Notes: generated from the letters alone by a model not told the origin. A DNA stretch of 64,000 bases from Gimesia algae (GCF_007746795.1 NZ_CP036343.1:1802531-1866530), one strand, 5' to 3'. Counted from the first letter of the stretch, positions 10,253 through 20,632 are shown. A program made the numbers and translations.

Positions 10253-11815
10253 TCAGTCTGCATTGCGGGCAAATTTCACAACCATTAATGTCCTGTCATC
10301 GCCATCATTTCCGCCTTCCAGGTGTTTCTGCAGCTTAGACCAGATCCCCTGCATTACTTCTTCCGCAGTATCTTCGATGTGATTTTCCAGGACTTTCATA
10401 ATGCCATCTGAGCGAAACATTTTGCGTTCGCTGCTCATCGCTTCACTGATTCCATCACTGAATCCCACAATAATATCGTTGGTACAAATTGGAATAACTG
10501 AGTAGTCATAATCGTTTGTTTCAGTAACTCCCAGCAACATCCCGTGTGAAGTCAGACTGGTGATTTTTCCTTTATGGACCCAGAACGGAGCAGGATGACC
10601 GGCGTTTGTATAAGTGAAAGTCCGATTCTTAGTATCGATCACGCCGTACAGCATGCTCATGAACTGATGCGGCAGTGAAGTATAATACAAAGCAGTATTA
10701 ATCCGACCAATGACAAAGCGGGTATCTTTTGCCTGTTCGATCGGGCCTTCTGTCAACGTTCTCAAAGCCCCTCTGACGGATGCCATCACCACCGCTGCAG
10801 GGATACTGTCCCCGGAAGCATCACCCAGAGCAAAACAGGTGATGTGTGGTGCCAGGGTAACGAACTCGCATAAGTCTCCCCCCACTTCATGGTGGCTGAT
10901 CGTCTGCACGGCAGCCTGAAAATCCCGTTCCCGATGGGATTCCCGTTCCAGTTCCGCCGGAAACGATTCCGAGATCACCTTGAGCTCTTTTTTCAGGCGG
11001 AGCTGATTCTGACTTTCTCTCATTAAAACAGCACGCTCTAAAATCGTACTGACCTGGGCACCAATTGATTTGAGAATATGAATATCCCGGTCCTTTAAAT
11101 GCCTGGCTCGCCGGTCAAAAGCCCACAAAGTTCCAAACGGACCAGATTCCGACTGTACGGAAACGCAGACACCTGTCAGGCATCCCTCAGGCAACCAGCG
11201 GGATAACTCCGGGTTTTCCTGCCGATTAATAATCAAAGCTTCTTTCGCAAACGCTTCGAGGTCTGGCGGTGACTCATCTAATTTTCGGCGATGGAAGGGA
11301 ATTTCAAATGCCGTTAGACGGTACTGGACACGCAGGGACAACTGGTTTGACTCAGAGTTCAATAAAAAGAAGCCGGCGGCACGAAATCCCGTCAGTTGCA
11401 AAGCCGCTTCCAGCAACTTTTGTAACGCGTCCTGCAATCCCTCCTGCCTTGTAGCAGACAGCCCGACATCCACCAGAGTCGTTACTTCTCTGGTCTTAGA
11501 TTCAAGAGAAGAGTTCATGGTTTCGATTCGAGAAATCAATCCACCCACCAGTTCCGCAAACTTGATCGCGGTCACAAACAGATGATCGTTTGCCGATTCA
11601 TCTGGCAGGGTCAGGTAAACATATCCCAGAATCCGATTGCCATCTTCGATGGATTCATACCAGCAGTACTTCTCACTCTGGCACAATTCGGCTTCGAGTG
11701 ATTTTCGTTCACCTGGCTTGGCGGGAGTAAATCGTAACGGCCAACCGGTGATTTCCGAAAACTGATCACAAATACTGTGAATCCATTGCAGAGGCTGGGT
11801 GAGTACCTGTTCCAT
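10253..11815 (-). CDS. GAF-domain PP2C/SpoIIE-type serine phosphatase (RsbU-like)
   Basis: A 520-residue cytoplasmic signalling protein. The N-terminal about 110 residues are a sensor-like region, residues about 115-265 form a GAF domain, a short coiled linker follows (about 265-305), and the C-terminal SpoIIE/PP2C domain spans about 305-515. PP2C metal motifs are visible: VGGDLCEFV, FALGDASGDSIPAAVVM, TYTNAGHPAPFWV and IIVGFSDGISEAM. Such proteins dephosphorylate anti-anti-sigma factors in partner-switching cascades. No RsbV/RsbW partner is encoded nearby. The ATG at 11815 (MEQVLTQPL) is accepted; bases 11816-12013 upstream hold no gene. Confidence 0.85.
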   Translation of the reverse strand: MEQVLTQPLQWIHSICDQFSEITGWPLRFTPAKPGERKSLEAELCQSEKYCWYESIEDGNRILGYVYLTLPDESANDHLFVTAIKFAELVGGLISRIETMNSSLESKTREVTTLVDVGLSATRQEGLQDALQKLLEAALQLTGFRAAGFFLLNSESNQLSLRVQYRLTAFEIPFHRRKLDESPPDLEAFAKEALIINRQENPELSRWLPEGCLTGVCVSVQSESGPFGTLWAFDRRARHLKDRDIHILKSIGAQVSTILERAVLMRESQNQLRLKKELKVISESFPAELERESHRERDFQAAVQTISHHEVGGDLCEFVTLAPHITCFALGDASGDSIPAAVVMASVRGALRTLTEGPIEQAKDTRFVIGRINTALYYTSLPHQFMSMLYGVIDTKNRTFTYTNAGHPAPFWVHKGKITSLTSHGMLLGVTETNDYDYSVIPICTNDIIVGFSDGISEAMSSERKMFRSDGIMKVLENHIEDTAEEVMQGIWSKLQKHLEGGNDGDDRTLMVVKFARNAD

Positions 11816-12013
11816 TTCAACTGATCCAAGACGCCGAAGAAGAAAATTGTGGAGTTGAAGGCGGATTGCCCTGTTATCTCCTATCGGCCATCATTAATCA
11901 GCAGATCAGTCAGTAGTCAGTTTGTAACGGTTGAAAGGGTTAGTCGTCTCGAAATACCAGAGAATCAGCGATTCTCTCAGCTTCGATTGAACTCCATGGA
12001 CAGGTTTTTAATT

Positions 12014-13585
12014 TTAGCGGTACCGTTCAATGATTGCACAACCACAGGAATCACTCCAGACATTAACGGATGTACGGCACATATCCAAAACACGGTCGAC
12101 AGCGATGATCACGCCCTGCGCTTCGAGCGGAAGACCAACTGCCTGCAGAACGATCGCCATCATCACCAGGCCGGCATGGGGAATCCCGGCGGCACCGATG
12201 CTGGCCAGCAACGCGGTCACAGCTACCAGAATCTGCTGCTCCAAAGGCATGACGATACCGGTATAAGCCTGCGCAATAAACATCACCGCCACGGCTTCAT
12301 AGAGCGCAGTGCCATCCATGTTAATTGTGGCTCCCAGGGGCAGCACAAAGGAACTGACTTCGTTCGAAATTCCCGCGTTCTCTTCCACACAAGTCATCGT
12401 GAGCGGAAGTGTACCGTTGGAAGAAGCAGTTGAAAATGCTGTCATCAGAGCCGGGCTCATCGCACGTGCGAATTTCACTGGAGAACGCCGCGCCACAAAC
12501 TTTAACAGACACGGTAAAATCACCACCGCGTGGATCAATAAAGCTAAAAAGACGGCAACCATGTACCAGGCCAGTGTCTGAAAGATCTCAAACCCCTGGG
12601 ATGAAACCGCATACACCATAAACGCCAGTACGCCAATCGGGGCCAGACTGATCACGAACATCGTCATCCGCATCATGACTTCAAAGCCGGCCTGAAAGAA
12701 ATCCGTCAGCACTTTGGCATGCTTACCACCGACGAGAATGATAAAAATACCAGTCAGCATACTAAACGAGATAATCGAAAGAAATTCTCCCTCACCCAGC
12801 GAGTGAATGATGTTAGTCGGAACGAGTCGATCCACCATCTCCAGAAAAATAGAACCGACTGAATCTGTGCCGGAAGAAAGAGAACCACTGCCCCCCGGCA
12901 GTTCTGCGCCAATACCAGGTCGAATCAGATTGACTACGAAGATACCGGTAAAGATCGCCAGCAGACTCGTAGAAAAATAATAGAGCAGCGTTCGGGAGAA
13001 CATCGCTCCGAAACGGGTCGCATTTCCCAGACTGGCAATCCCCGTAATCAGGGAAGTGACAATCAGTGGGATCGTAACCATCTTCAGTAAACGCAGGAAC
13101 AGATCACCCAGCCATTTGGAAACAGCCATCACTGTTTGTGAAATACCCGTTCCATATTTCTCGTAGTCTTCTTTCCACTCTGGATACTGCTTCTCCAGTT
13201 CTTCACCGCTCTGCGCAGAAATAGATGTGACCGTTTTTTTCTGATCGACATTCCGACTGTAAGTGAGACTGATTTTCCGGGCAGAATCCACTATATGAAT
13301 CAGACGCCCGGTCACTTTCACAGACACGGTTTTTTCTGGATCCCCTGTATTAAACAGGCTTTTCAGTTCCGGAAAACGCTTTAGCAGCTGCTCCCGATCA
13401 GTGAACTCATATTCCTGCGGATCCTGCTCTGCTGCTTTTTGAACAACCTCAAAACCGCCTGCAACCGGACTGACTGTTAAGGTCTGATCCTCGAGCGAGA
13501 TTTCCCCCGGGTTAAATATAATCCCGAGAATCGTTCCTGCGATTAAGGCGACTAGAATCTGAAAATGCAGTGGAATTTTCTTCAT
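12014..13585 (-). CDS. Dicarboxylate/amino acid:cation symporter (DAACS family) with enlarged loop
   Basis: A 523-residue inner-membrane symporter of the GltP/DctA/SdcS family for Na+- or H+-coupled uptake of glutamate, aspartate or C4-dicarboxylates. Family signatures are clear: the serine-rich re-entrant loop AFSTASSNGTLPLT, NMDGTALYEAVAVMFIAQ, and GIPHAGLVMMAIVLQ. Normal members are about 420-440 residues. Here about 110-120 extra residues lie between the first (LVALIAGTILGIIF) and second transmembrane helices, so the loop should be extracytoplasmic. The start is the ATG at 13585 (MKKIPLHF), with GGGGAG about 12 bases upstream; an ATG at 13603 is possible. Confidence 0.9.
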   Translation of the reverse strand: MKKIPLHFQILVALIAGTILGIIFNPGEISLEDQTLTVSPVAGGFEVVQKAAEQDPQEYEFTDREQLLKRFPELKSLFNTGDPEKTVSVKVTGRLIHIVDSARKISLTYSRNVDQKKTVTSISAQSGEELEKQYPEWKEDYEKYGTGISQTVMAVSKWLGDLFLRLLKMVTIPLIVTSLITGIASLGNATRFGAMFSRTLLYYFSTSLLAIFTGIFVVNLIRPGIGAELPGGSGSLSSGTDSVGSIFLEMVDRLVPTNIIHSLGEGEFLSIISFSMLTGIFIILVGGKHAKVLTDFFQAGFEVMMRMTMFVISLAPIGVLAFMVYAVSSQGFEIFQTLAWYMVAVFLALLIHAVVILPCLLKFVARRSPVKFARAMSPALMTAFSTASSNGTLPLTMTCVEENAGISNEVSSFVLPLGATINMDGTALYEAVAVMFIAQAYTGIVMPLEQQILVAVTALLASIGAAGIPHAGLVMMAIVLQAVGLPLEAQGVIIAVDRVLDMCRTSVNVWSDSCGCAIIERYR

Positions 13586-13739
13586 GAAACACCAGCTCCC
13601 CACTTCTCGTTATCAGCTTGTAAATGAAATCGCGAAGTATCTTCAGCAATCAAGACGACAATCTCCAGCAGGCGCGCATCCTGGCTTCCATTCTCGTTTC
13701 GAGCATCAGCAAATTACTGCTAAACAGGCAGAAGCCCGA

Positions 13740-14939
13740 CTAACTGCGGGCACTCTCACACTGAAATGGTAACCAGGCCCCGTTTTCCTGACTGCTGGCC
13801 ACAGACTGTTGAATGAAAAACATACCTTCCACGCCATCATAGACATTCGGATAAATTGTGTTTTTCGGTTCAAAAGGCTGACCGGAAATTCGATTAATCA
13901 TCGCATCAAAAGCAGACCGGTAGATATTCGCAAATGCTTCGAAAAACGCTTCGGGGTGCCCGGCTGGTAAGCGGCAGGCAGCTGCGCCGGATTCGTTCAT
14001 GAACGGTGCATTCGGATCGCGTGTATAAATGGAATGTGGCTGCCCATTACGCCTAACAATCATCTGATTGGGTTCTTCCTGTCGCCAGGCTAATGCCCCC
14101 TTCGTGCCATCAACTTCAATGAACAGATCATTTTCACGACCGTGTGAGATCTGGCTGGCAGTAACGGTTCCCATCGCGCCATTCTGAAAACGAATGACAG
14201 CGTGACCATAATCATCCAGTTGGCGCCCCGGTGCAAAGATTTTCAAATTGCAGGAAATTTCTGCTGGCAGCAAACCTGTCATGTAGCGTCCCAGATTGTA
14301 GGCATGGGTCGCAATATCACCGAAAGCGCCCGCTGCACCTGACTTCGCAGGATCGGTTCGCCACGCAGCCTGTTTCTGATCTTCCTCTTCCAGACGCGAA
14401 CGCAACCAGCCTTGGATGTAGTTAGAACGGACTGCCTGAATCTCGCCGAACTCTCCATTCAGAATCATTTCCCGGGCCATCCGTACGAGCGGATATCCGG
14501 TGTAGTTATGACTGACCGCGAACACAACACCCGATTTTTCCACAAGCGACTTCAGCTCTTCCGCCTGGGCCAGATCAAAAGTCATTGGCTTGTCACAGAT
14601 GACATTGAATCCTGCTTCGACGGCAGTCTTCGCGATGGAAAAGTGCGTAAAATTTGGAGTTGCTATACTGATGAAATCAATCCGTTGATCTTCCGGTAAC
14701 GCTAACTCTTTTTCGACAAGTTCTTCAATGGAACCATAGGCTCTGTCCGGTTTGATATCATAGGCAGGTGCAGATGCTTTTGCTTTTTCTGGATTGGAAG
14801 AAAGGGCTCCGGCAACCAGTTCCGCACGGTTATCCAGACAGGCAGCAATGGAATGAACCCGACCGATAAACGAACCTTGTCCACCACCTACCAGCGCCAT
14901 CCGCAATTTACGATTCAATTGACCGTTCATTGTTTCCAT
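13740..14939 (-). CDS. Gfo/Idh/MocA family oxidoreductase
   Basis: About 399 residues. An N-terminal NAD(P)-binding Rossmann fold with the motif VGGGQGSFIGRVH is followed by the EKP-type motif CDKPMTFDLAQAEEL and the alpha/beta substrate domain. These enzymes oxidise or reduce sugars, inositols and related polyols, and planctomycetes carry dozens of paralogs, so the substrate is not predicted. The ATG at 14939 is chosen over an open frame to 15056 because GGAAGG stands about 6-11 bases upstream and the Rossmann motif then falls about 15 residues in. No operon partner is apparent. Confidence 0.88.
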   Translation of the reverse strand: METMNGQLNRKLRMALVGGGQGSFIGRVHSIAACLDNRAELVAGALSSNPEKAKASAPAYDIKPDRAYGSIEELVEKELALPEDQRIDFISIATPNFTHFSIAKTAVEAGFNVICDKPMTFDLAQAEELKSLVEKSGVVFAVSHNYTGYPLVRMAREMILNGEFGEIQAVRSNYIQGWLRSRLEEEDQKQAAWRTDPAKSGAAGAFGDIATHAYNLGRYMTGLLPAEISCNLKIFAPGRQLDDYGHAVIRFQNGAMGTVTASQISHGRENDLFIEVDGTKGALAWRQEEPNQMIVRRNGQPHSIYTRDPNAPFMNESGAAACRLPAGHPEAFFEAFANIYRSAFDAMINRISGQPFEPKNTIYPNVYDGVEGMFFIQQSVASSQENGAWLPFQCESARS

Positions 14940-15322
14940 AGTTGCCTTCCTTCCTCTCGTTGATTCATTCAGACCCGTGCGATAAAGACGAGTTCGAGTT
15001 GAGCTGCGACATGTTGAATCCGATCTGCCGGGATGGCAGTCACTTAAAAGCAGCATACTTTCGCTGGATCGGAATTACAACCAATGAGAATTTCAAGCCA
15101 TGTTCCTGCAAAAACACTTATTTGGTCCCCCGGCTTTCCCGGAATTCAATCAAATCAAGTCTGGCAGGAATTTCAGATCCTGGTTACAATACGTTTGTCA
15201 GCCACGATCCAGGCGGGTCGTTCAAAATCAATTGATCAAGTTTGTATTACTCATCTGGTACAAGCGACAGGCTGTGAATCAATACCTCGTATTCTGATTA
15301 AATGTAGCACTGGGAGGCATTT
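14940..15322. other. Divergent intergenic region without a recognised gene
   Basis: The 383 bases between the divergent oxidoreductase gene and the small membrane-protein gene must hold both promoters. Short open frames exist on the plus strand but have no coding-like composition or ribosome binding site. No riboswitch or repeat was recognised. Confidence 0.5.
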
Positions 15323-15826
15323 GTGGTGAAAAATCAAAATGGAGAACGCCGGTTTCTGTGGCTGACCATCGGTATAATCTGCGGTATGTGTTTAACCTAT
15401 TTCTGGCCACACGAACCAGCCTTTGCGGTCGCCACAGACCGTGATGGTGATCGTTTCGCGATTACGACCGTCCCGACTCGGAATGGTAATGCGGAAGGTG
15501 TTTTTGTGCTCGACTTCCTCACCGGTCGTCTGCAGGGAGCCGTCCTGAACTCACGGACGGGCAAATTCACTCATGCTTATTTCCGTAACCTCGCTGCTGA
15601 CTTTGGCGTCGACCCGACAGCAAAACCACATTATGTGATCATTCCAGGTGATGTCAATCTGCCGGCACAGGGACGGGCCCAGTTTGCCGAAGGTGGATTG
15701 TATGTAGGAGAAATGTCATCCGGGATGGTTATCTGCTATGCCTTCTCCTTCGTGTTTAACAATGCACCTGGAGCACCACAACAGTTAATACCAATCGATC
15801 GGTTCCAGTTCCGACAGGCACAATAA
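15323..15826 (+). CDS. Small membrane-anchored protein of unknown function
   Basis: A 167-residue protein starting at a GTG (15323, or the adjacent GTG 15326) with GGGAGG 6-11 bases upstream. One N-terminal transmembrane segment (about residues 11-27, FLWLTIGIICGMCLTYF) anchors an exported domain containing the pattern TDRDGDRFAITTVP..., a beta-propeller-like DFLTGRLQGAVLN and a Gly-rich C-terminus. It resembles a conserved planctomycete family that I know only as hypothetical. A strong terminator follows directly, so it is probably a single-gene unit. Confidence 0.75.
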   Translation: MVKNQNGERRFLWLTIGIICGMCLTYFWPHEPAFAVATDRDGDRFAITTVPTRNGNAEGVFVLDFLTGRLQGAVLNSRTGKFTHAYFRNLAADFGVDPTAKPHYVIIPGDVNLPAQGRAQFAEGGLYVGEMSSGMVICYAFSFVFNNAPGAPQQLIPIDRFQFRQAQ

Positions 15827-15862
15827 ATCCGCCAGTGGTTATCTTGAACCAACATGATACAG

Positions 15863-15896
15863 AAAACGGGATCCCAATCAGGATCCCGTTTTTTTT
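15863..15896 (+). terminator. Rho-independent terminator
   Basis: AAAACGGGATCC (15863-15874) pairs fully with GGATCCCGTTTT (15881-15892) over a 6-base loop and runs into eight Ts. Because the stem has an A run on one side and a T run on the other, it could work in both directions, serving the convergent methyltransferase gene as well. Confidence 0.85.
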
Positions 15897-15926
15897 GATT
15901 GTATGCTGGTAAAAGGTGAGGGAGAT

Positions 15927-17099
15927 TTATTCTCGTTCACAAACCAGAGCACGTGACTTACCCTGCAGACGGGCGATGATCAGTACTCCGGCTTCATCTC
16001 CTTTAAGGGACAGTTTACGGCGGAGTGCTTCAATGCCAACCGGTATCCGCCGGCATTTAATTTCGAGCTGGCCAAAATTGGCGTTTCGAAAGTACTTTCG
16101 AATTTCACGGTCATTGTTTGAAAGTTCTTCCAGAACCCGAAAGCGTCTGAAAAAAGGCGAATCTACGGCAGTAGTCGAAGTCAGGTATTCCTCTTCCGGA
16201 TCCAGACGATTTAGTCCTGCCTGAAAAGCTGCCACGTCCAGTAATCCAGAGCGGACCACAGCCGGATCCGGATCGTACACATAGCTGTCCGGATCAGTAA
16301 TCTCAGCAAAGGCATCCATGGGGTGACCGGCGATACTGTCGACCTGCCCGGTTTTGGAAATTGTAGTCGCACGAAATTCGTGCCCCCCTGCCAGATCGCC
16401 AAACCAGATGGTCGCTTCCTTGCACTCCCCATTCAGGCTGATCAGTTCGGCCTCGGTCTCGGGAAATTTGCCGGCGAAATTACTGGCGGGACTGAGTTTG
16501 ATGGCACCGCCTTGAAACTGAGCTATTAATTCCTGAAGTGTCTCGAGTCCCGGTAGATAGTCTTCGATACGGATGACTTTTCCACCAGAATGAGGACGTC
16601 GATCTGGATCGATATGCAATCTCCCCTGACGATCCTGTATTTCTTCCAATCGTTGATTTAACAGACTGACTGAACTGGAAACGCCATAAACCTCGCTGTT
16701 CCAGGCAGCAAACAGGCAGAGGACCGGAGAGATATCAACACCCGTCACATTCGCGTGTCCTCCCAGCGCAATCAGATCCCCACCCATTCCACAGCAAAAA
16801 TCATAAACCGTTCCAGAAAACCGGGCTGCCTTATGTTGTGAGACCAACTCTGGTGTCGCCTGCTCCAGACTTTTTCGATCAAACCACATCTGGTCTGCAC
16901 GGGAGAATTTGGCTCGCCCCCGCTTCCGTAATTCCGAAAGTGTCAACGCAGCACGAACAACGTCTTCCGAGTAGTCCTTGCGCAACTGTTTCTGCAGATG
17001 AAATTCAGAACCGGAGTGCGCGCCGATGATCTCAAAGATTTCCGAATGCTCATACAACTGCTGAAAACAATCAAGCTCAGAGGGGGACTCACTGGTCAT
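15927..17099 (-). CDS. Class I SAM-dependent methyltransferase with THUMP-like C-terminal domain
   Basis: About 390 residues. SAM-binding motif I is YDFCCGMGGDLIALGG, followed by TGVDISPVLCLFAAWN. The C-terminal part (from about residue 290, with KYFRNANFGQLEIKCRRIPVGIEALRRKLS) matches the THUMP-like domain found in a bacterial methyltransferase family that probably acts on RNA; the target is unknown. The ATG at 17099 lies 8 bases past the addA stop. An alternative TTG at 17114 would overlap addA. The position makes it the third gene of an addB-addA-methyltransferase operon. Confidence 0.82.
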   Translation of the reverse strand: MTSESPSELDCFQQLYEHSEIFEIIGAHSGSEFHLQKQLRKDYSEDVVRAALTLSELRKRGRAKFSRADQMWFDRKSLEQATPELVSQHKAARFSGTVYDFCCGMGGDLIALGGHANVTGVDISPVLCLFAAWNSEVYGVSSSVSLLNQRLEEIQDRQGRLHIDPDRRPHSGGKVIRIEDYLPGLETLQELIAQFQGGAIKLSPASNFAGKFPETEAELISLNGECKEATIWFGDLAGGHEFRATTISKTGQVDSIAGHPMDAFAEITDPDSYVYDPDPAVVRSGLLDVAAFQAGLNRLDPEEEYLTSTTAVDSPFFRRFRVLEELSNNDREIRKYFRNANFGQLEIKCRRIPVGIEALRRKLSLKGDEAGVLIIARLQGKSRALVCERE

Positions 17100-17107
17100 G
17101 GAACCGC

Positions 17108-20100
17108 TTAACAACTTTCTGTCGCCACGAGAGTTTGATTGATGTGGGAAACTGCCTGGGAAATTCGGTCTGAAATTTGAGCAAGTCGCGTCGTATCAAA
17201 CTTCATTTCTACAAAGCGAACAGAATCATGTACCACCGCCAGACCGACAGAGTCAGGCAGGCCTCCAATGAGCTGTTCGACCGCCAGTGTATAAACTCCC
17301 AACTGAAATTCATACTCTGAGATGAGCTCTTCGTCCGTTAATTGAGCCAGGCGTGCACCAGTTTTGTAATCGAGGACGACCCAGCGCTGATCATCAGTCT
17401 GATAGACAGCATCAATCATACCCGTCACTGTCACAGCAGACTCTTTGTCACCTGAAGTCGGTATACGTAGTAAAAAATCCAGTTCCCGATAATGAACGCG
17501 CGCGGTTCTCAACGCACAACAGACTTCAGACTCATACCAGGCAGAGATCTGTTGCTGAATCAGAGGTTCCAGTTTTTCTCGAACCGGTTGAGGTTGATCG
17601 AATAGGACGAGCTCCACGATCCGATCTGACAGTTCAGGCTTCAAGGGATCCAGTCGTTCAATCACAGAGTGGGTCAATGTCCCCAGTTGCGTTGCCTCAT
17701 CAGCATTCAGCAAATCAGCTGTGGCCTGTATCCGGTATGGAGGCTCAGGCAGTTCCTGCAGCAAGGCATCAGTCACTTCCAGATGTGAAACGCTGAAATG
17801 TGATCGCCTGTTTTTTTGAGGTCTAAAGATTTGACACGTCTCAGGGTAACCTCCAGGAGTTCCCTGTTCGAGTGCTGTCCAGAACTGACTGGGTTTCAAT
17901 TCTTTGATTTTCTTCGCCGGTTTCGTTGTAGTTTGAGGTCGATTCAAATGGACGCGAATTTCCGGAATCTGATCTGCAGGGACATTTCCCATGGTAAATT
18001 GCCCAAGATATGGATCCAGAGTCGGCAGCCCCGTTGATAGATCAAAGTGTCGCGCCAGTAGTTTCATCCACGGCGACTGGACTCTTCGATCATAGGGTAA
18101 GCCGGCAGAGAGAATCAGATAATCTGCCGCGCGGGTCACTGCCACATACAACAGTCTGATGGTTTCGTCTTCGTCGGCATTCTGTTCGATCGCACGATGC
18201 ATTTTAAATGCGAAGTTTTCCGGAGTCACTCCACGCTCTGCAGGTAAATTTAAGAGTGCCCCCCATTGCGGATGCAGGAATGGGTCCTTAGATGCTCCCT
18301 GTGAACGGCGATCCATGTCGGCGACGATCACAACTGGGAATTCCAGTCCTTTGGACTGATGAATGGTCATCAGGCGAATGACATCGCTGGTTTCAGGTAA
18401 AGTCGCTGCCAGCTCTTCCTTACTTTCTTCCAGAATTGAATCTCGAATCCGCTGAACGAAATCCTTCAGAGTAAACAAGCCGGTTGCTTCAAAGTTGCGA
18501 GCCAGTTCGATCAGTTTTCGCAGGTTTGCCAGTTTACGATCACCCAGAAATTCATTTAATAAAGCCGCATCATAGCCGGTGCGTTCCAAAGCCAGATTTA
18601 ATAACTCAACCAGAGACAACCGATCTTTTTTCGCGCGTAGTTCCTGCAGCACCGCCTGGGCATAGAGTACCTGGCGTTTCTGCTCGGGACGCACTTCAGT
18701 TGGTGGGGGAATCAGCATCGCTGTCGTCAGGCATTCTGCGTGACGGGTGATAGTATAGATCGTATCATCGGACAGACTGAAGAAAGGTGAACGCAACAGT
18801 CCCAGCAGGCTCAATTCATCATCGCTGTTGTCCAGATACTGACACAGATTACTCAGATCGTAAATTTCCTGTTGCGCATAAAAAGCACGTCCGCCAACCA
18901 GGTAATAATCCAGATCATGCTGCAGTAATGCTTTTTCATATAAACTGACACTCGACAGGGAGCGAAACAGGATACAAATATCCCCGGATTCCACCCGCCT
19001 TAATTCTCGTTCGCCTGTCTGCGGGTTTTTGGACCAGATGCGGGGCGTCTCATCTTCCAGCAACTGACGAATTCGAGCCGCGATCCAGTCTGCTTCGGTT
19101 TCGCGGAGCGCATCAGCCAACTTGATATCCGGGTCCTCAGGCGAAGCAAACAGGAATTCGATTCCGGGCGGGGGTGAATGCTGTTGCTGATCGAAAGGTA
19201 TCAGAGATTCATAATAATGTTCCATCGCGGAAGCAAACAGACAGTTCGTAAAATTCAGAATCGCGGGTTGGCTCCGGAAATTCGTACTCAATGGGAGCCG
19301 GCCCTTTTCAGGGATCTCCTGCCTCAGTTGGTGAAATACTTCCGGGTCCGCCCGTCGAAAACGGTAAATTGACTGCTTGGCATCTCCTACCAGAAACAGT
19401 TTCCCTGTTAAAAGATCATTACCGCACAACGCACGGACAATTTCACTCTGCACAGGATCGGTATCCTGAAACTCATCCACCATCAGATATTGAATTCCAG
19501 CAGCAGACCTTTGTCGAGTATTGGGATCGCGACGGAACAGATCCCGCGTCTGTAGAAGCAGGTCATCAAAGTCCAACAGTCCTTTTTCTGCTTTACTGTC
19601 CTGATAGCATTTCGCGGCATATTCGGTCACTCTTAACACGACCAGACTGAATTCCGCCGCCGTTAGAAAGCCGGCTGGATCAGGAGACAGAGTTTCATAA
19701 ACCGGTTTCAATGCATCACGCAAATCCTTGAATCCATCACGGATCTGCTCATAAACGGTAACATCATCCCAGTCTTTTTTAGTCCCGGCCCCTTGCACTT
19801 TTGCATGGTTCATCAAAGTCGCCAGTAATTCATCACGCAACCGGGGAGCGCCGTCAATCAACTCTGGAATACGTGCTTTGAGCACCTGAAACCGCTCGCG
19901 CATTTTTGGATTGGTCGGCTCATGTGAATTCATCAGTCTTAATAATTGTTGCGTCGTGTCTGAATTGGCGATCTCCGCGAGTTGCATCGGAATATAAACC
20001 TGTTCCCAGTACCCGCGCATCCGTCCCGCCAGCTGTTCCGGAGTCAATTCGCGAAACTCATCGAACTCGATACGAAACTGCTGAGGAACCAACGCAATCA

Positions 20101-20623
20101 ACAGCTCATAGGTTTTCTCCAGACCGAAACGATACACCAACTGAATGCCGTCTGCATTTTCCTGTTTTAACAGTTCGTGTACCGCTTCATGAACAACTTT
20201 TCGCAAAAAAGTGTCACTGGTCCCCTGCTCCAGCAGACCAAAATGAGGATCGAGTCGGGCACTGACGGCATGACTCCGCAGAATGGAAGTACAAAAAGAA
20301 TGAATCGTACTGATCCTTGCCGAATCCAGTCCACGAATGACGGCCTGCCAGTGATTCACTTCTGCCGGCGGACAGTTCTTCAACTGATCCAGGCAGGTTT
20401 CACGGATCCGGTCCCGCATTTCCCGGGCAGCCCGTTCTGTAAAGGTAATCGCCACGATATGGCTGAGCCGATCAGGAGGTGCTCCCGGCTCAATCAGTTT
20501 TAAAAACCGTTGTGTCAGCACAAATGTCTTCCCGCAACCCGCGCCTGCTGACAGCGCAATTGAGACATCACGCGTATTGATGGCTGCGTCCTGCTGATCG
20601 GTATAAGTGGGTTGCTTTGACAT
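17108..20623 (-). CDS. addA: ATP-dependent helicase/nuclease subunit A (AddA)
   Basis: A 1,171-residue UvrD-type helicase with C-terminal RecB-family nuclease, the main motor and 3' strand nuclease of the AddAB double-strand-break repair enzyme. Helicase motifs in order: I ALSAGAGCGKTFVLTQRF near residue 25, Ia HIVAITFTERAAREM, II YLMVDEFQDTDPVQSE, III LFLVGDAKQSIYRFRR, V/VI VIRLMTIHQSKGLEFPVV and RLLYVAVTRAADYLIL. Nuclease motifs GMIDAVYQ and VLDYKTG are intact near residue 1080. Length matches Firmicute AddA (about 1,230). It follows addB by 9 bases. Confidence 0.95.
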   Translation of the reverse strand: MSKQPTYTDQQDAAINTRDVSIALSAGAGCGKTFVLTQRFLKLIEPGAPPDRLSHIVAITFTERAAREMRDRIRETCLDQLKNCPPAEVNHWQAVIRGLDSARISTIHSFCTSILRSHAVSARLDPHFGLLEQGTSDTFLRKVVHEAVHELLKQENADGIQLVYRFGLEKTYELLIALVPQQFRIEFDEFRELTPEQLAGRMRGYWEQVYIPMQLAEIANSDTTQQLLRLMNSHEPTNPKMRERFQVLKARIPELIDGAPRLRDELLATLMNHAKVQGAGTKKDWDDVTVYEQIRDGFKDLRDALKPVYETLSPDPAGFLTAAEFSLVVLRVTEYAAKCYQDSKAEKGLLDFDDLLLQTRDLFRRDPNTRQRSAAGIQYLMVDEFQDTDPVQSEIVRALCGNDLLTGKLFLVGDAKQSIYRFRRADPEVFHQLRQEIPEKGRLPLSTNFRSQPAILNFTNCLFASAMEHYYESLIPFDQQQHSPPPGIEFLFASPEDPDIKLADALRETEADWIAARIRQLLEDETPRIWSKNPQTGERELRRVESGDICILFRSLSSVSLYEKALLQHDLDYYLVGGRAFYAQQEIYDLSNLCQYLDNSDDELSLLGLLRSPFFSLSDDTIYTITRHAECLTTAMLIPPPTEVRPEQKRQVLYAQAVLQELRAKKDRLSLVELLNLALERTGYDAALLNEFLGDRKLANLRKLIELARNFEATGLFTLKDFVQRIRDSILEESKEELAATLPETSDVIRLMTIHQSKGLEFPVVIVADMDRRSQGASKDPFLHPQWGALLNLPAERGVTPENFAFKMHRAIEQNADEDETIRLLYVAVTRAADYLILSAGLPYDRRVQSPWMKLLARHFDLSTGLPTLDPYLGQFTMGNVPADQIPEIRVHLNRPQTTTKPAKKIKELKPSQFWTALEQGTPGGYPETCQIFRPQKNRRSHFSVSHLEVTDALLQELPEPPYRIQATADLLNADEATQLGTLTHSVIERLDPLKPELSDRIVELVLFDQPQPVREKLEPLIQQQISAWYESEVCCALRTARVHYRELDFLLRIPTSGDKESAVTVTGMIDAVYQTDDQRWVVLDYKTGARLAQLTDEELISEYEFQLGVYTLAVEQLIGGLPDSVGLAVVHDSVRFVEMKFDTTRLAQISDRISQAVSHINQTLVATESC

Positions 20624-20632
20624 GTGATCTCG

